A DNA stretch of 64,000 bases from Hibiscus mutabilis (lineage: Eukaryota; Streptophyta; Magnoliopsida; Malvales; Malvaceae), in assembly GCA_019671005.1 (NCBI GenBank), contig CM033718.1, positions 37,216,508 through 37,280,507 of the forward strand. The letters are read 5' to 3'. The notes beneath the pieces were generated by a model. That model saw nothing but the letters and a program-made list of their open reading frames with translations. It searched no databases and was not told the DNA's origin. Position 1 is the stretch's first letter; every line of letters begins with the position of its first letter. The translations under genes and the position numbers were made by a program. Shown one piece after another: positions 22,474 to 34,826 of the stretch.

Positions 22474-23526
22474 CCGAGCTAGCAATTGCAGAAGCTCGAT
22501 TCGAAGCCTTGTTGGGATTTTGGGGACAATCTCGGATATATTGATAAGAGGCTCCACATGAGTAGCATAGATTTTGTTGAACTTTGCACTAGCCAATATG
22601 ATGTTTCTGGCAGAACATGAAAAGAGGGTATTGATTAGCTTTAGCCTGATTATTCCCCGTGCTATCAACAGAAATAACAGGGGCTAAAGTCTTTACAACC
22701 GTTTGAGGTTTCGGGATGTAATTACCTTCTGATTAGGGGTATAGTTCGAAGAGTGTCCCTTGGAATGTTTGGACTTCTTTGATTGCTAGTGTGGCTTGTC
22801 ATCGTTCCTGGGTCGTTTGTCCTTCCAGGAGTGTCCGCTCTTGCGTCTTTCCGAGGCTTTCATCTTTGCTTCAGTAGCAATGGTCCAGTTTACCAAATTT
22901 TGGAAATCAGTGATACCCAAAGCAGTGAATATAGGGCTTAATTCCTCATTTAGTCCGTCGATGAACATTCAACACTTGCCAGCTTTTTTAAGATACAAGA
23001 ATCACTTTCGGCACTCGGCCAGATATTGTTCACTAATATATTTCTTCCTAAACTCGTCAAGGAAGAACTTCCAAGTGATAGACTCCTGAGAAGCAGTCAC
23101 GGTAGTGGTTTCCCACCAGCTCAATGCTTCGTCTGCCAACAGAGCGATGACACACTTGAGTTTATGCTCATCAGGACATGGGAATTGTTTAGTCTCATTC
23201 CTAACATTCTACTTCAGGATTAGCCTCATCGGTTCCAGTGAAGGTATAGGCCCGATGCTGAGCCAACTAGTCAATAGGGGCTCGACTTACTACAGGACAT
23301 GAGGTGGAATCGGATGTTCTCTCTTTAGGGTGGATACGAGATGATCAAACATCTCTTTCATGCTTAACAAGCACTCTTGTTGTACAGGATTTACAGTTGG
23401 GGCTTCTTGTTGAGTTGCGGCTTGAGCTTGCTATTGCGGAGGATTATGGTCTGTCCTCAAGATGTCTCCTTCGTTAGAGGAGCCTACGGGACTCTCGTCA
23501 TCCCGAGCAAGTCTCGTTCCTAACAT
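22474..23526 (-). pseudogene. Element B gag, broken and fused to RNase H
   Basis: The likely start is ATG at 23526 (MLGTRLARDDESPVGSS), followed by the glutamine-rich N-terminal part, the capsid region (to about 22990), MFIDGLNEELSPIFTALGI (22786-22968) and the zinc-knuckle region (about 22510-22660). Near 22473 the sequence jumps from the post-knuckle region straight into the RNase H tether. Compared with element A, about 1.35 kb covering protease and nearly all of the reverse transcriptase is missing. Several stops are present besides. Confidence 0.87.
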
Positions 23527-23651
23527 TCTAGTTCAATCAGAACAATCAGAGTTTTAGTTTTCAAATTTAAGCAACAATACAAGTGTCCTAGGTGGCACAA
23601 TATCCTATATGATGCAAGTGAGCTTAGTTTAGTCCTAGAACTAACTAAAAA

Positions 23652-23663
23652 GCTCTAATACCA
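23652..23663 (-). promoter_or_regulatory. Primer binding site, element B
   Basis: TGGTATTAGAGC on the element strand, five bases from the LTR end, is the same one-base variant as in element A. The shared variant suggests a common sublineage. Confidence 0.9.
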
Positions 23664-23668
23664 ATAAA

Positions 23669-26600
23669 TGTAACACTCTATCCCCAGGTTAGTCGTAATT
23701 CAGTTTAGGAGCGTTACCAAAGCGAGAACAAAGTAATAGATAGGTTACTTGTCGAACAAGTAACCCCGATATAGGTAACTTGCAATGCAAGTAACCTAAG
23801 CACAACCATACAAGACATACAAGTAATCCACATTAATCAAAACAAACGTACTTAGCATGCTAATTTAGGTACTAATTTGTTTCATTTCATACTTATATCC
23901 TAAGTTACTACTATGATAATACACTTTACCATTCCATTAGCAAGAACTAAGCATAGCATTATTCTTTCAATTAGCCTACTTGCATTTCAAGATACTACTT
24001 ATTTAACCAATCAACATGATCATTACAAGGCATCCTCTATTATTCGAATAGCCATTGCATATACAAGAATGGTTCATTTCGTTTCATTTTCAAGTTAATC
24101 AACCAAGTAGCTTTTCTAGTCATCTTCAATTTCATGTAATTACATATGCATGCTCAATACATACCTTATCTCCAATCCAACAAGCATTGTCGATTCTTAC
24201 CAATGGCCACAAGAACAAATGCATGATCGTACAATATGGGTCTAGTATTCGAATGATACAAGGTTTCATCAATTATTGATTTACTTTCACAATTTGCGTA
24301 GCATCTTACTTATTTATATACATATCAACATAGTTATATACAAAGTTTAAGGTATCAAAGTTGGTTACATGATAGGTCCAACAAAACATTACATATACTA
24401 GTCATATATATACACCCAAAATGCATGTTCAAAGCTAACTATTACAAGTTCTATTGCCACCAAACTAGCAGCATACAAAGAGTATGAAATCATACTTTCA
24501 AGCTTGCTTCAAAATGTTGCTTTGAACTCAAGATATCCTCTTGAAAGTGTCCTTAATCTGTTATGGGAAGAATGGAGAGTAGAGTGGTAAGTACAAGTTA
24601 TGTACTTAGTGAGGTAACAATAAGCTAACCAGTTTCAAGTATACATATCCAAGTTTACAAGTATTTCGAAGAATCAAGATCATCACACATTGAACATAGC
24701 CACATCCATCATGTATCACACATTCAACATAGGCACATCCATCATGTATACATATCATGCTATTCGAATTATTGCTTAGGAGTCAACAAATCAAATACAC
24801 CAAGTACGAAGTAGACATTCTTATACAATAAACACCATCCATGTATTTCTTTCATATGAAGTAACAAGTTATAGAATCATTCGAGTGTTATCTTTCAAGA
24901 CAAGGTTATTCATTCAAGAATCTTACAAAACAAGTAATGTTCACATCATACATCCAAGACAAACAATGTTCATTTCAAGTTATTAATTCATCTTCAACAC
25001 CCTTGGTATTTAGTTCACTAGATAATCAAATCTTCAAAAATATGCACCGTAGTGCCAATATGAGCTCTAGATTATAAGGCATGCCCTCCTATCTATCCAA
25101 ACTAGATACCAAAGTTGTTTGATTATCAATTTCATTCAAGCTTTATACAATTCATTAATTAATACATGATTGTGCCATTCAAAGGCCAAGCCCTTAGGCT
25201 TATGGAGTCTTAACTCCCAAGACAAGTTTATCCATGCCATTCGAATGGCATGAACACAAGGTTGTACCATTGTTCATTTCATTTCATACAAGTCATTCAT
25301 ATCAATCACAAACACATTCATATGTATTCAATGTGCGTACCTTATTCCCCAAGAAAGCATGCAATTTCTTACCTTTGGCATAAGCAGTGCAACATGTCAA
25401 GCATTTCATTTCATTTGCTTAAAATCAAGTAATCAAGTAGAACATGGCATCAAAAAAGTAGTCATTCATATCATTCTTCCCTTAATTAGCCAAATATATA
25501 TTAGGTCATGTTACATGGCAATGTCATTGAATTAACACAATAGCAAGATTGGTTAGGACCTAAGTCCTAACCCTAAGGATAGTTACACTCACAATACTCC
25601 TAGCTAATCACTTGTTTTGTATCCAAATCCCTTTGCCTCTTGCTTTGGGATGTTCACTCTTTTCTTCCTCTTCCACTACTTGCTGCCCTTGGTCTAGCAA
25701 TCATAACACATACAATTCATCAAAAGATGCACATAATGTCACACATATATAGTAACAATGTTACCACATTTGTACCTAAAATTTAGCTACTGTTTTATTA
25801 TGCTTTCTTTTAAGCATTTCTTACTTATTCATCTCTATATTGTTATTACCTCATTTTATGACATAACTTAACAGATTACAATGTCCCAAAACTGTTTTGG
25901 AAAATGTTTGCTTCTAGGTGCAAAAACAGTCCCAAACTACCCAGAACACTGATGCCTGGCAGTTTCCACACTGTCCCTTTAAATTATCATATCTTTTAAT
26001 CCGTACGTTGGAATTTCGATTAATTTGGACCATTTTAAAGCTAACAAGATTTTCTTTATGGCCATATAAGGCTTACATTTTAGTTCTTATCCAATTAAAA
26101 TAGTTTATTGTTCAAAGACAAGGCATTTACACTGTATGGACAGTTTGCACTGTCAAGCTATTTCTGATTAGAGTTTCCAGCATAGAACCCATAATTCAGT
26201 TCTTCTTTCACCTAATAAAATTAGACATACTAAGGATCATGTCACTAAAATATCAGCCCTGAATTTGATCTATACAATTTTTTGTGAATCTTCAAAGTTA
26301 CTGCCAGAACAAAGGAATTATTGGTAGATTGCACCTATTCACATTTTAATTCCTTAAATTCATAATAACAAATGTTTTGGCCCTATAATTCATTTCATAT
26401 GAAATCCTAAACATGCTTAGTCAATGTTAATTCAATTTTCAAGGTGACCAAAATAGAGTAAGTTGGTTAAGTTGCTTAATTTTGCATGTTTACACAATTT
26501 GTTCTTAGTAAAACAATTTCTAGGTTGTATGACTTTGTTCATACTTTTATCTTTCTTTTCTATAATTGGTTACTAACAATTTAGCTTGTTTAACACCTTA

Positions 26601-27347
26601 ATTACATTACCTAATCATGATCATGTTCAATTCATTAGTTCCATAGCTCAATTACATGTTATAACAATTCAATTCTTACAACAACATTTCATTTCAAATT
26701 TCCAGAAACCTAATTTTGTTACACCATCACTTACACATAAATTCCATTCTAATTCAAGTTATCCATGGTGTATACAAGTTCAATTTCATCATTCTCTTCA
26801 TTTCTATCAACCTAACAACTCAACTAAGCAATATACATCATCTAAATCAGAATTTCAAGCATGAATCAGTTTGGACAGCATGTATTTACCTTAGTAATGC
26901 TGCCACCAAGTTGAGTTTAGCTCAATTTCAACTTTGACACCATAGATTCAATCTTTCACTCACAAGAACCCTCTCTCCCTAATTTCTTCTTCATTTCGGA
27001 AACTATGGATAATGAAGAAGATGATGACTATGTTTAATCCAAGTTAATGGATTTATGAAATGTCCAAAATGTCCTTTAATTAATCCTCACTCTTAACTTA
27101 ATCAATGGCATTAGGGGAATCAAAGAATTTAGCATGCAATCATCATTTTTCTCATTTAATTCAATTTAGTCACTTTAAATTGGTCATTTATTTCATTCAT
27201 TCTTCTATTTAAGTCCTTTAATTTGGCATTAATATTTGTTAATTATTCAATTCAACCCTTAATTGACTTTACTTAATTCAAGATGATTTAACTATTTAGG
27301 ATTTCTAAATAGTGGTAACATTCTAAGCCCTACTTAGGGGTGTTATA
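23669..27347 (-). repeat. Family-2 LTR (5' LTR of element B)
   Basis: It starts TGTAACACTCTATCC and ends GGTGTTATA (last motif mutated from TGTTACA), 3679 bp. It has only one minisatellite unit (25039-25056), the palindrome at 25233-25252 and a private 33-bp duplication (24684-24749). Confidence 0.9.
24684..24749. repeat. 33-bp tandem duplication in LTR
   Basis: Two 33-bp copies beginning CACACATTGAACATAG and CACACATTCAACATAG. The other family-2 LTRs have one copy, so this arose after insertion. Confidence 0.88.
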
Positions 27348-27707
27348 ATTGGCTTTGAACCCTATTCGATTGGAAGGGAATATTCGCACAAAACTTGCAT
27401 ATTGAATTGAATCATGCTTCTAATTGAATGAAAGTGATAACGATTGTAAGCCTTCGTCTTGAGTCAGTCTTAGATATAGTTGGCATGCCATAGAGGCTAT
27501 AGAGCTCAATATCGGGGTGGACAATGGTCTGGGACATTGGTCCCTAATTGGCGACAGTAGGAGGGATGTATTGTTATTGGTCATTGGCGACAGTAGGAGG
27601 GCTTTGACCGATACTTTGTACCATTTTGACTATTGATATTGGCCATAGTTTGGTTGGGGACTCCAGTATCTAGATTGAACAATCGATTCTCAAGGCTATA
27701 CTTAAAA
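27348..27707 (+). mobile_element. Fragment of a fourth LTR family
   Basis: This segment matches 49040-49395, including TTGGCATGCCATAGAG, the repeated GGCGACAGTAGGAGGG motif and CGATTCTCAAGGCTATA. Its sense is opposite to the family-1 LTRs, which carry a distant reverse-complement version of the same block (for example 39655-39800). It is cut by element C at 27708. Confidence 0.75.
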
Positions 27708-29967
27708 TGTAACATCCTAGACTGCAAGTTAAATTGATGTTATGGTACTCCTTATTTAGAGTAGTTGTATGATTGTTAAGAGATTATAAAGGACCAAATT
27801 GAATCCTACGGAACTAGGAAGGTAAAGACCAAAAATGACTAAATAGTTTGAATTATAAAACTTGGGTTTTGCATGGTAATTTTTAAGTTAAAAGTGGTTT
27901 GATGAAGTGGCTCCATAGTTCTTGAACATGTGGAATGTTATCACATTCTCATGAAAACAAACAAATACTTTGGGATCTTCTTCATTATCCACTTAGCCGA
28001 AATAAGCAATAGATAGAGAGGGAGGAGAAATCTACCATGGCTTTAGCTTGTTAAGTTTCTGGTTAGATTTGATGCTTGAGTCGGGGAAATTGTTTATCAA
28101 AGGAAGTAAGTCCTTCTTATAATCCTTTTTAGAGCTAGAAATTTAGAGTTAGATTGTTTGGACTTTGAAATCTTACGCTATGAGAAATGTTATGTAATTA
28201 GACCTTGATTGTTAGTTTGAGGGTTATATTGTATGCATGTTTGTAAGAATGGTTGATGGTAGTATCTATAGAAGCCGAAGATGCTAGTTGAAGCATTGAT
28301 GTGAATATCGTATATATATTGATAAGTTTATCTAGATGTTTAAAATTATCAATGCTATAAATTAGAAGATTTAACTAGTATATATATATACTTATGTATA
28401 GAACCGAAGCTATTTGAAATTGTGGTAGCATGTTTATTGGCTAATTTGTTGGTAACACTATACCTGAATTAAGGGATTAATCGAATGGATTTCAATAGTT
28501 TGTAATCAATCTAATTCAATAGGATTATGCCCTATTTTAAGCAGGACAGTCTGGGGACTGGTCTGTTGCTTTTTCGACTTATCGATGTTAGTGTTAGGGG
28601 TCACTATGGTGTTAAATTGATGATGGCTAGATTTGGATAAATGGATATATAAAATTTAAATTGTATTCGATAAAAAGATGGCTAATTTGGCATAAAAGAG
28701 AACCTAAGTGCAATAGGGCAGACTCTAATTGTTTGCGATCTAAAGGACTGTTTTATGTGTATGTTAATGCCCCACATTATTGAGCTGCATCTTTGGCTAG
28801 GAATTTAGTGTTATATGGATGCTTTGAATGTATCACCTTCAAACTTGATTTAAAGCATTTGTGTGAAGCACATAGACAAGTCAAGAGACATTGAATTGTT
28901 CTAATGTATGATTTAATTATTGTTAATTAGACAACATGGAATTTGGTCAAGATGACGAGAGGAAAAAGGAGTTGTGATTCAAGACCAAGTATAGCTGGAA
29001 ATATCTGTGAGTGTAACCTATAATATAAGTAAATTTTATTGCTCATAATTCAAATTACCAAATGTATAAATAGGCTAAATGTGTTGCTTGTTTATGCTTG
29101 CTTGAGTCCTTGGAAGGTTAGTGCCAAGGTATGTGGATTGTTACTCAATTTGTACAAGCATGTTCAAGAATGTGTAATAATAATGTCACAAGTGGCATCC
29201 AGACTTTCGAATACATGATAGTGTCTCAAAATATGATTGATTTAGGCTAATGAGGTTCCTTTAGGGATTATCTTGTCTAGAGTCAACTGTAGAATAATTG
29301 GCATGCCAATAATGTGTCCTGAGCTCAGCCTGAATAAAATTGGACCAAGGTCCCCTGATAGGTATAATGTACCCCTGATTAACATGGTTACAATTCCAGT
29401 TCAATGGAAATAAATGCCATTTACTGTTAATATGATGATTTGGGGTTAGAAGTATAGATCCATACTAGACACAGTATGGATATTCAACTACGGTTGCCTG
29501 ATTTAGCTTCACTTATGAAAGAACATTCTGTCATTCGTACAATTCAAGAGAAGTTGTCTGGAAATTGTAATGTATATCTATTGAATCATGATGATGTATG
29601 TTTCATTCGGCTAAGAATGAAATTCTGTTAAGTATGCGAGGCCTAAAACTTATTATGAAACTGTTAATGAAATGCTAGTCTCGATAGTTAGTTGTTGTGA
29701 TTAAATTGCTAATCATTAGCTAAATTCGATACCTTTACACTCATTTACGAAGTTGATTATGAGACTTTTGTTGACTGGTCACTCTGATATTTCACAGGAG
29801 ATATTGATTGTTGATCAAGCTTTGGGAGGTTTTGCAAGGTCATCAAAAGCACCAAAAGTATGATTTGTTTATTAAGTTAACTCCTAGTAGGTGGCAGTAG
29901 ATTGGAATGTTAGGCTATAATATTTTGTCTATTAAAGGGGTTGTAAATAGTAACTTATTAAGGGATT

Positions 29968-30011
<44 letters not shown>

Positions 30012-30621
30012 TCGGTCTTTTGTGCTTATGGGTGATAGATTTTGCTTGACTTAGCTTGGTTGCTAGATTCAATGATTTAGAAGATATCCTAAGCTTACTT
30101 ATTTGAATGAATGATGTTGATGTATGGTTTTATATTGGTTTCATGTGTTTAAAGTATGTGAATACTTATAGAGTGAGGACTTAATTTGAGCTTTGCATGT
30201 TTAGCTTATCAACTATTACAAACTAGAAGTCCCTTTGTCCATGTAAAACAATTCGATTAGATCATATGGTAAGGAAAGTATTAGACCTAAATTGCTACTA
30301 AATAACCTTATAATCCTTCAATTGGTATGCCATGCACATATTGGTTCTTAGTCGAGTATCATGACTTAAAATGATTAGTATACGTTTTACACACATTCTT
30401 GTTAATTGTAAAACTCTAGAAAGATAATATATTTCCTATCTTAAATTATGATGATTGAAATGTGATGTCTTTGATTCTTCATAGATTATCTATTCAAATG
30501 TTTGTTCTCTAAAGGTCTTAACATAAGTCCTTTCCTTGTTTGATAACTAACTTGTTAGACAAGTTAGATTGTTTCCTCCTAGATCAATATTATCATCTAG
30601 GCCAGGGGGTTGGGTATTACA
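27708..30621 (+). repeat. Family-3 LTR (5' LTR of element C), 2914 bp
   Basis: It starts TGTAACATCCTAGACTGC and ends GGGTTGGGTATTACA. The reverse complement of 34827-37840 aligns with it, proving that the two are inverted members of one family. It contains an AT/TG microsatellite at 29971-30011. No gene is seen within it. Confidence 0.88.
29971..30011. repeat. (AT)n(TG)n microsatellite
   Basis: About 13 AT dinucleotides are followed by seven or eight TG dinucleotides inside the family-3 LTR. The inverted family-3 LTR at 34827-37840 lacks a comparable run. Confidence 0.93.
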
Positions 30622-30624
30622 ATT

Positions 30625-30637
30625 TGGTAATCAGAGC
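30625..30637 (+). promoter_or_regulatory. Primer binding site, element C
   Basis: TGGTAATCAGAGC, three bases after the LTR end, is the initiator-Met tRNA complement with one extra A. It fixes the plus orientation. Confidence 0.85.
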
Positions 30638-30770
30638 TAAGGTTTAGTCGATCCTAGGACTAAACCAGTATAGGTTATGTTATCTGTTGTACTAAGTGCC
30701 ACCTAGGAGTTGAATAATTATGCTTATGACTTTGCTTGATTGAATCTCCTTCGAAATTTAATTTCAGATG

Positions 30771-32030
30771 TATAAGACACATCTATCTCGATATGGAAAT
30801 AGCCCACCTGGATCCTCCAATGAAAGAGGAGTGTTAGGCTGAATCAGGAACCAGTAAATCCTCCGAAGGCTGCAAAACAATAGCAGAGGTTCCTCAAATA
30901 AATCAAATACAAAAAGAGTGTTTTCTCAGCATGACTGAGATGTTTAATCAGTTCATTACTACAGTGAAGAAAAATAATTCTCCTATACCTGCAGTGAGCT
31001 ATTCGAAAGCTCTTATTGATAAATTGGCTCAGCACCGAGCCTATACTTTTGCAGGATCGGATGAAGAAACCCAGAAGCAGATGAGTACTAGTTGGAGACC
31101 ACTATCTGAATCTTAACTAAACAGCTTCAATGTTTTGATCCACACAATCTAGAGTGTGTTGTGACTTTACTTGCTGATGAAGCCTTAAATTGGTGGGAAA
31201 CCACAATCTTTACTGCTCTAGAGAATTTTGTCTGCCGATAATTCTTTCAGAAGGAATTTCGTAAGAAGTATGTTACTGAACAATATTTAGCTGAAAGAAA
31301 AAGACGTTTCTTGCATCTTAAGCAAGGTGGAAGACCTATAGAGCAGTACATCAGTGACTTCTGTAAATATTGTAAGTATGGAGCTGAATATAACAAGAAA
31401 GAGGAGGACAATTATAGAATGTTCATTGAAGGGTTGCATGATGAGTTGAGCCTGATGTTTATAGCTCTCAAAATAACTGACTTCCAAGATCTAGTCAATC
31501 GGGCACGGAATCTCAGATGAAAGCTGCTGACAAAAGAAATGAGAACTTTTCCAAGAAGAATAAAAGACCCTAGGGCGATAACAAATCAGTGTGGCCTTCT
31601 AAGCGGCAGAAGGGTCAAGGAGGGAATTATTCAAGCCAAGTTGCTTCACCAAGAGATAACTACATTTCAAAGCCTCAAACCATAATTAAATCTTCTGCTC
31701 CTGCAGTCTCTATTAATAGCTCAGGAAATTTGGGTAGGGAGCCTCAATCTCAACACTGCAATATCTGTTAGAATTACCATTCTGGTCAGTGTAGGAGACA
31801 ATCAAATGCCTGTTTCCCGTGTGGAAGTATGGATCACTATGTCCGAGACTGTCCTCAACCCTTTGATAAGCCTCCGGTTAAGGTAGCTTCCAATTCGAAT
31901 CAAGCTCCACCTCCTAAGGGAAAAGGTCGAGACAAGCTCAATCGGGAAACTCGGGAAGATCTGAAGGCTAGGTTGTTACTACTACTCACCAAGAGTCTCA
32001 GGCCCCTGCTCAAATGTATCATATCCGAAG
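30771..32030 (+). pseudogene. Element C gag, broken
   Basis: Degraded gag. An N-terminal piece is at 30931-31116 (MTEMFNQFITT, AQHRAYTFAGSDEE), a capsid-type domain at about 31180-31520 (FRKKYVTEQYLAE, RRFLHLKQGGRPIEQY), a basic linker, then a zinc knuckle CFPCGSMDHYVRDC at about 31810-31852. The first knuckle is damaged by a stop (CNIC then stop, about 31760-31772). Stops and frameshifts near 31115, 31520 and 31570 rule out function. Family 3 gag is recognisably related to that of family 2. Confidence 0.85.
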
Positions 32031-32340
32031 CCGTGATGATGAAGAGGCACCTGATGTCATAGCCGGTACTGTTGAACTAAATAATAGTCTTGTATATGCT
32101 TTAATTGACTCAGGATCTACTCATTCCTTTATTCACTCTCCTCTAATTGAAATGTTGAACCTGAATTCTGAAATTGTTGATCGATAACTCCTAATTTCAA
32201 ACCCTGTGGGTAAATGTCTAGCCCTAAATGTTCTTTGTAGGGATTGTCCTTGGCATATTCAAAACATTCCTTTCCCTATTGATCTTTATGTACTGCCCTT
32301 TTGTGAAGACACCAGCCTTGGGTAGACTGTAATAAGAGAC
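32031..32340 (+). pseudogene. Element C aspartic protease, broken
   Basis: The active-site ALIDSGSTHSF lies at about 32098-32130, followed by IDLYVLPFCED near 32280-32310, where family members read VLPFFEFD. A stop occurs near 32185 and another near 32322. The domain order (after the gag knuckle, before reverse transcriptase) is normal. Confidence 0.82.
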
Positions 32341-32469
32341 AATTGTACTTACGGGGTTTGAGAAAGGAGTCCATATCCCTTATTAGTCAAAAGCCAAAAC
32401 GATTAAATGTTTTATCTGCTATTTTACTCGAAACTGTCCAAACTGAGTCTAATATAATTCAATCCTGAC

Positions 32470-33224
32470 TGTATCTGAATTCCCCGATGTTTCTCTTGAT
32501 GAACTACTGGGATTGCCACCGAATCGAGAAGTTGAATTCAAGATCGAGATTCAACCGAGAGTTAATACTATATTTATTACTCCTTACTGAATGGCTCCCA
32601 TGGAATTAAAAGAACTTCAGAAGCAATTGTAAGAACTGCAAGATAAAGTGGTTCATTCGACCAAGCTTTTCACCATGGGGAGCCCCGGTACTCTTTGTCA
32701 AGATGAAAGACGGATCAATGAGGCTATGTATAGATTTTTGGAAACTTAATCAAGTCACGATTAAGAATAAATACCCGCTTCCAAGAATTAAAGATTTGTT
32801 TGATCAATTGAAGGGTGCTTCAGTATTTTCTAAGATTGATCATAGATCGGGGTACTATCAAATGAAAGTAAAGGAGTCTGACATTCCCAAAACTGCCTTT
32901 AGGACTCGATATGGCCATTACGAGTTCCTAGTGATGCCATTTGGTCTGACAAACGCCCCTGTTGCGTTTATGGATCTTATAAACTGAGTCTTTAAACCCT
33001 ACTTGGATAAGTTTGTAGTGGTCTTCATTGATGATATTCTTGTTTACTCAAAAGATGAAGATGAGCATTTAAGACATCTCAGAATTGTTCTACAAACCCT
33101 TAGACAAAATAGACTCTATGCCAAAATAAGTCTCCTTTCTGAGGCATGTAATTTCAGCCGAAGGGATCAAAGTTGACCCAAAAAAGATCCAATATGTGCT
33201 TGAATGGAGATCTTCGAGGAACGT
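32470..33224 (+). pseudogene. Element C reverse transcriptase, broken
   Basis: Core fragment 32703-32987 (LCIDFWKLNQVTIKNKYPLP, SVFSKIDHRSGYYQMKV, FLVMPFGLTNAP), then the catalytic FIDD box at 33024-33035 within VVVFIDDILVYSKD. Stops fall near 32587, 32630 and 32985 and the frame shifts near 33127. Position R in FSKIDLRSGYY is retained, but the L before it is His. Confidence 0.88.
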
Positions 33225-33785
33225 AAATGAAGTCCGAAGCTTTTTTGGCTTGGCCGGGTACTATTAAAGATTTGTTAAGGGCTTTTCAATTTTAGCTGCA
33301 CCTTGACTAAGCTACTCCATAAAGATATATTGTTTGTTTGGTCTGAGAAACAACAAAGGAGCTTTGATCAGCTGAAAGAAGTTCTAACCCGAGCTCCAGT
33401 TTTGAATCAACCAAAATCGGGGAAAGAATACACTATATTTAGTGATGCCTCCCAATTGGGCTTAGGGTATATTCTAATGCATGGAGGCAATGTAGTGGCG
33501 TATGCTTCCTGAAAATTATAGTCTCATAAACTAAACTATCCAACTCATGATTTGGAGCTTTTGTCATAATCTTTGCTTTAAAAATCTGGCGACATTACCT
33601 ATTTGGAGAAAGATGTTATCTGTACACAAATCACAAGAGCCTGAAATATTTATTGACCCAAAAAGTGCTTAACCTTAGACAAAGGAGATGGATTGAACTC
33701 TTTAAAGACTACGATTTAATCATAGATTATCATCCAAGGAAAGCCTATGTTGTGGCTGATGCACTCAGTCGGCAACATTCTTGTG
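33225..33785 (+). pseudogene. Element C RNase H, broken
   Basis: The tether and RNase H are recognisable: QQRSFDQLKEVLTRAP, SDASQLGLGY (about 33440), VVAYAS followed by stops (33512), then YPTHDLEL and finally VVADALSRQHSC running into the donor at 33786. The E-containing helix is disrupted by an indel after HDLEL. Confidence 0.85.
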
Positions 33786-33876
33786 GTAAGAATTCGATCT
33801 AATCAACCTTTCCCTAATCTTATTCGAGTTATAGCATACATATGTCACCTAAAAATTTCCTTGTAATCTAATGTAG
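33786..33876 (+). other. Putative phase-1 intron, element C (91 bp)
   Basis: The donor TCTTGTG|GTAAGA is close to the plant consensus and the acceptor is CTAATGTAG|CTTCATC. Removal fuses CAT TCT TGT G with CT TCA TCA TCC in frame. If retained, the frame stops at TAA five codons after the donor. The intron body has no visible similarity to that of elements A, B and E, although exon sequences on both sides are homologous. Confidence 0.75.
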
Positions 33877-34826
33877 CTTCATCATCCATCAATACCCATT
33901 TTCGATTGGTTATAAAGAAAGGGACCATAGCTTCCATTTGAATCTTGTCTGAGGTTGTATCAAGAATCCGAATGTTACAACAATCGAATCCCGAACTACT
34001 AAGAATTAAGCTAAAACTGGATGAAAATTATAAATCATAATTTACTTTAAATGATGATGGGTTGCTTTATTTCAGGAATAGGATATGTGTTCCTAATGAT
34101 CCAGAATTAAGAAGAGAAATCCTGCATGAAGCCTACAACAGTTCTTTTTCAATACATCCCAGTTCTTTGAAGATGTATAAGGACCTAAAGGGTCTTTATT
34201 GGTGGTCTGGAATGAAGTCTTCTATAACCAACTTTGTGTCTAAATGTCTTGTATGTCAAAAGGTGAAAGCCGAGCATTAGGTTCCCTTTGGACTTTTACA
34301 ACCCATTGAGATTCTGCAGTGGAAATGGGATCAGATAACGATGGACTTTTTCAACGGTTTACCATTGTCTCCTAAGAAGAATGATGCAATATGGGTAATT
34401 GTAGACAGATTTTCTAAGTATGCCCATTTTCTCCATGTTCGAATGGGTACGAGTCTAGATCAGTTAACCGAACTATATATCCGAAAGATAATTAGACTTT
34501 ATGGCATTCCTACTTCAATAATCTCTGATCATGATTCTAGATTTACTTCTAGATTCTGGAAATCTTTACACAAACCTTGCAACTAGGACCAATCTCAGTA
34601 CAATATTTCATCCTCAGTCAGATGGGCAATCGAAAAGAACTATACAATTCCTGTAAGTCATGCTTCGGGCATGTATTATTGATGTGGGGAAAATTGGGAT
34701 AAGGCCTTACCCCTTGCTGAATTTTCTTATAACAATAGTTACCAATCTTCTATCAAGATGGCTCCTTTTGAAGCCCTTTATGGAAGAAAGTGCAAGACCC
34801 CTCTTTGTTGGTCTGAGTTGGGGTAG
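33877..34826 (+). pseudogene. Element C integrase, truncated
   Basis: The exon begins ASSSINTHFR, then runs to the zinc-binding N-terminal region (34062-34280, ending CLVCQKVKAEH) and the catalytic core (34341-34586: MDFFNGLP with the first Asp, IISDHDSRFTSRFW with the second). The region with the third acidic residue (PQSDGQSKRT, about 34610) has Lys where the catalytic Glu is expected. Several stops are present. The sequence ends in CWSELG where the LTR of element D begins; connection, GPF and chromodomain parts are absent. Confidence 0.87.

Larger units (their letters stand above)
7385..27347 (-). mobile_element. Three-LTR chromovirus complex (elements A and B)
   Basis: The order is LTR (7385-11101), internal A (11102-16210), LTR (16211-19960), internal B (19961-23668), LTR (23669-27347), all minus strand. 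The middle LTR serves both internal regions. Integrase, GPF motif and chromodomain place it in the Tekay/Del group of Ty3/gypsy. The five bases outside the two ends (GTATT left, ATTGG right) do not match, so this is not a single clean insertion. Unequal recombination between two related elements best explains it. Confidence 0.88.
27708..34826 (+). mobile_element. Chromovirus element C, family 3, 3' end missing
   Basis: The 5' LTR (27708-30621), primer site, and gag-PR-RT-RH-IN in plus orientation all carry many stops. The element breaks off inside integrase at 34826, where the LTR of element D begins in the opposite orientation. Neither the rest of the integrase nor a 3' LTR of C is found to the right within the window. 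Confidence 0.88.

Noticed and set aside
29971..30011. AT/TG run as a replication or recombination signal
   Set aside because: It is an ordinary microsatellite confined to one LTR copy.
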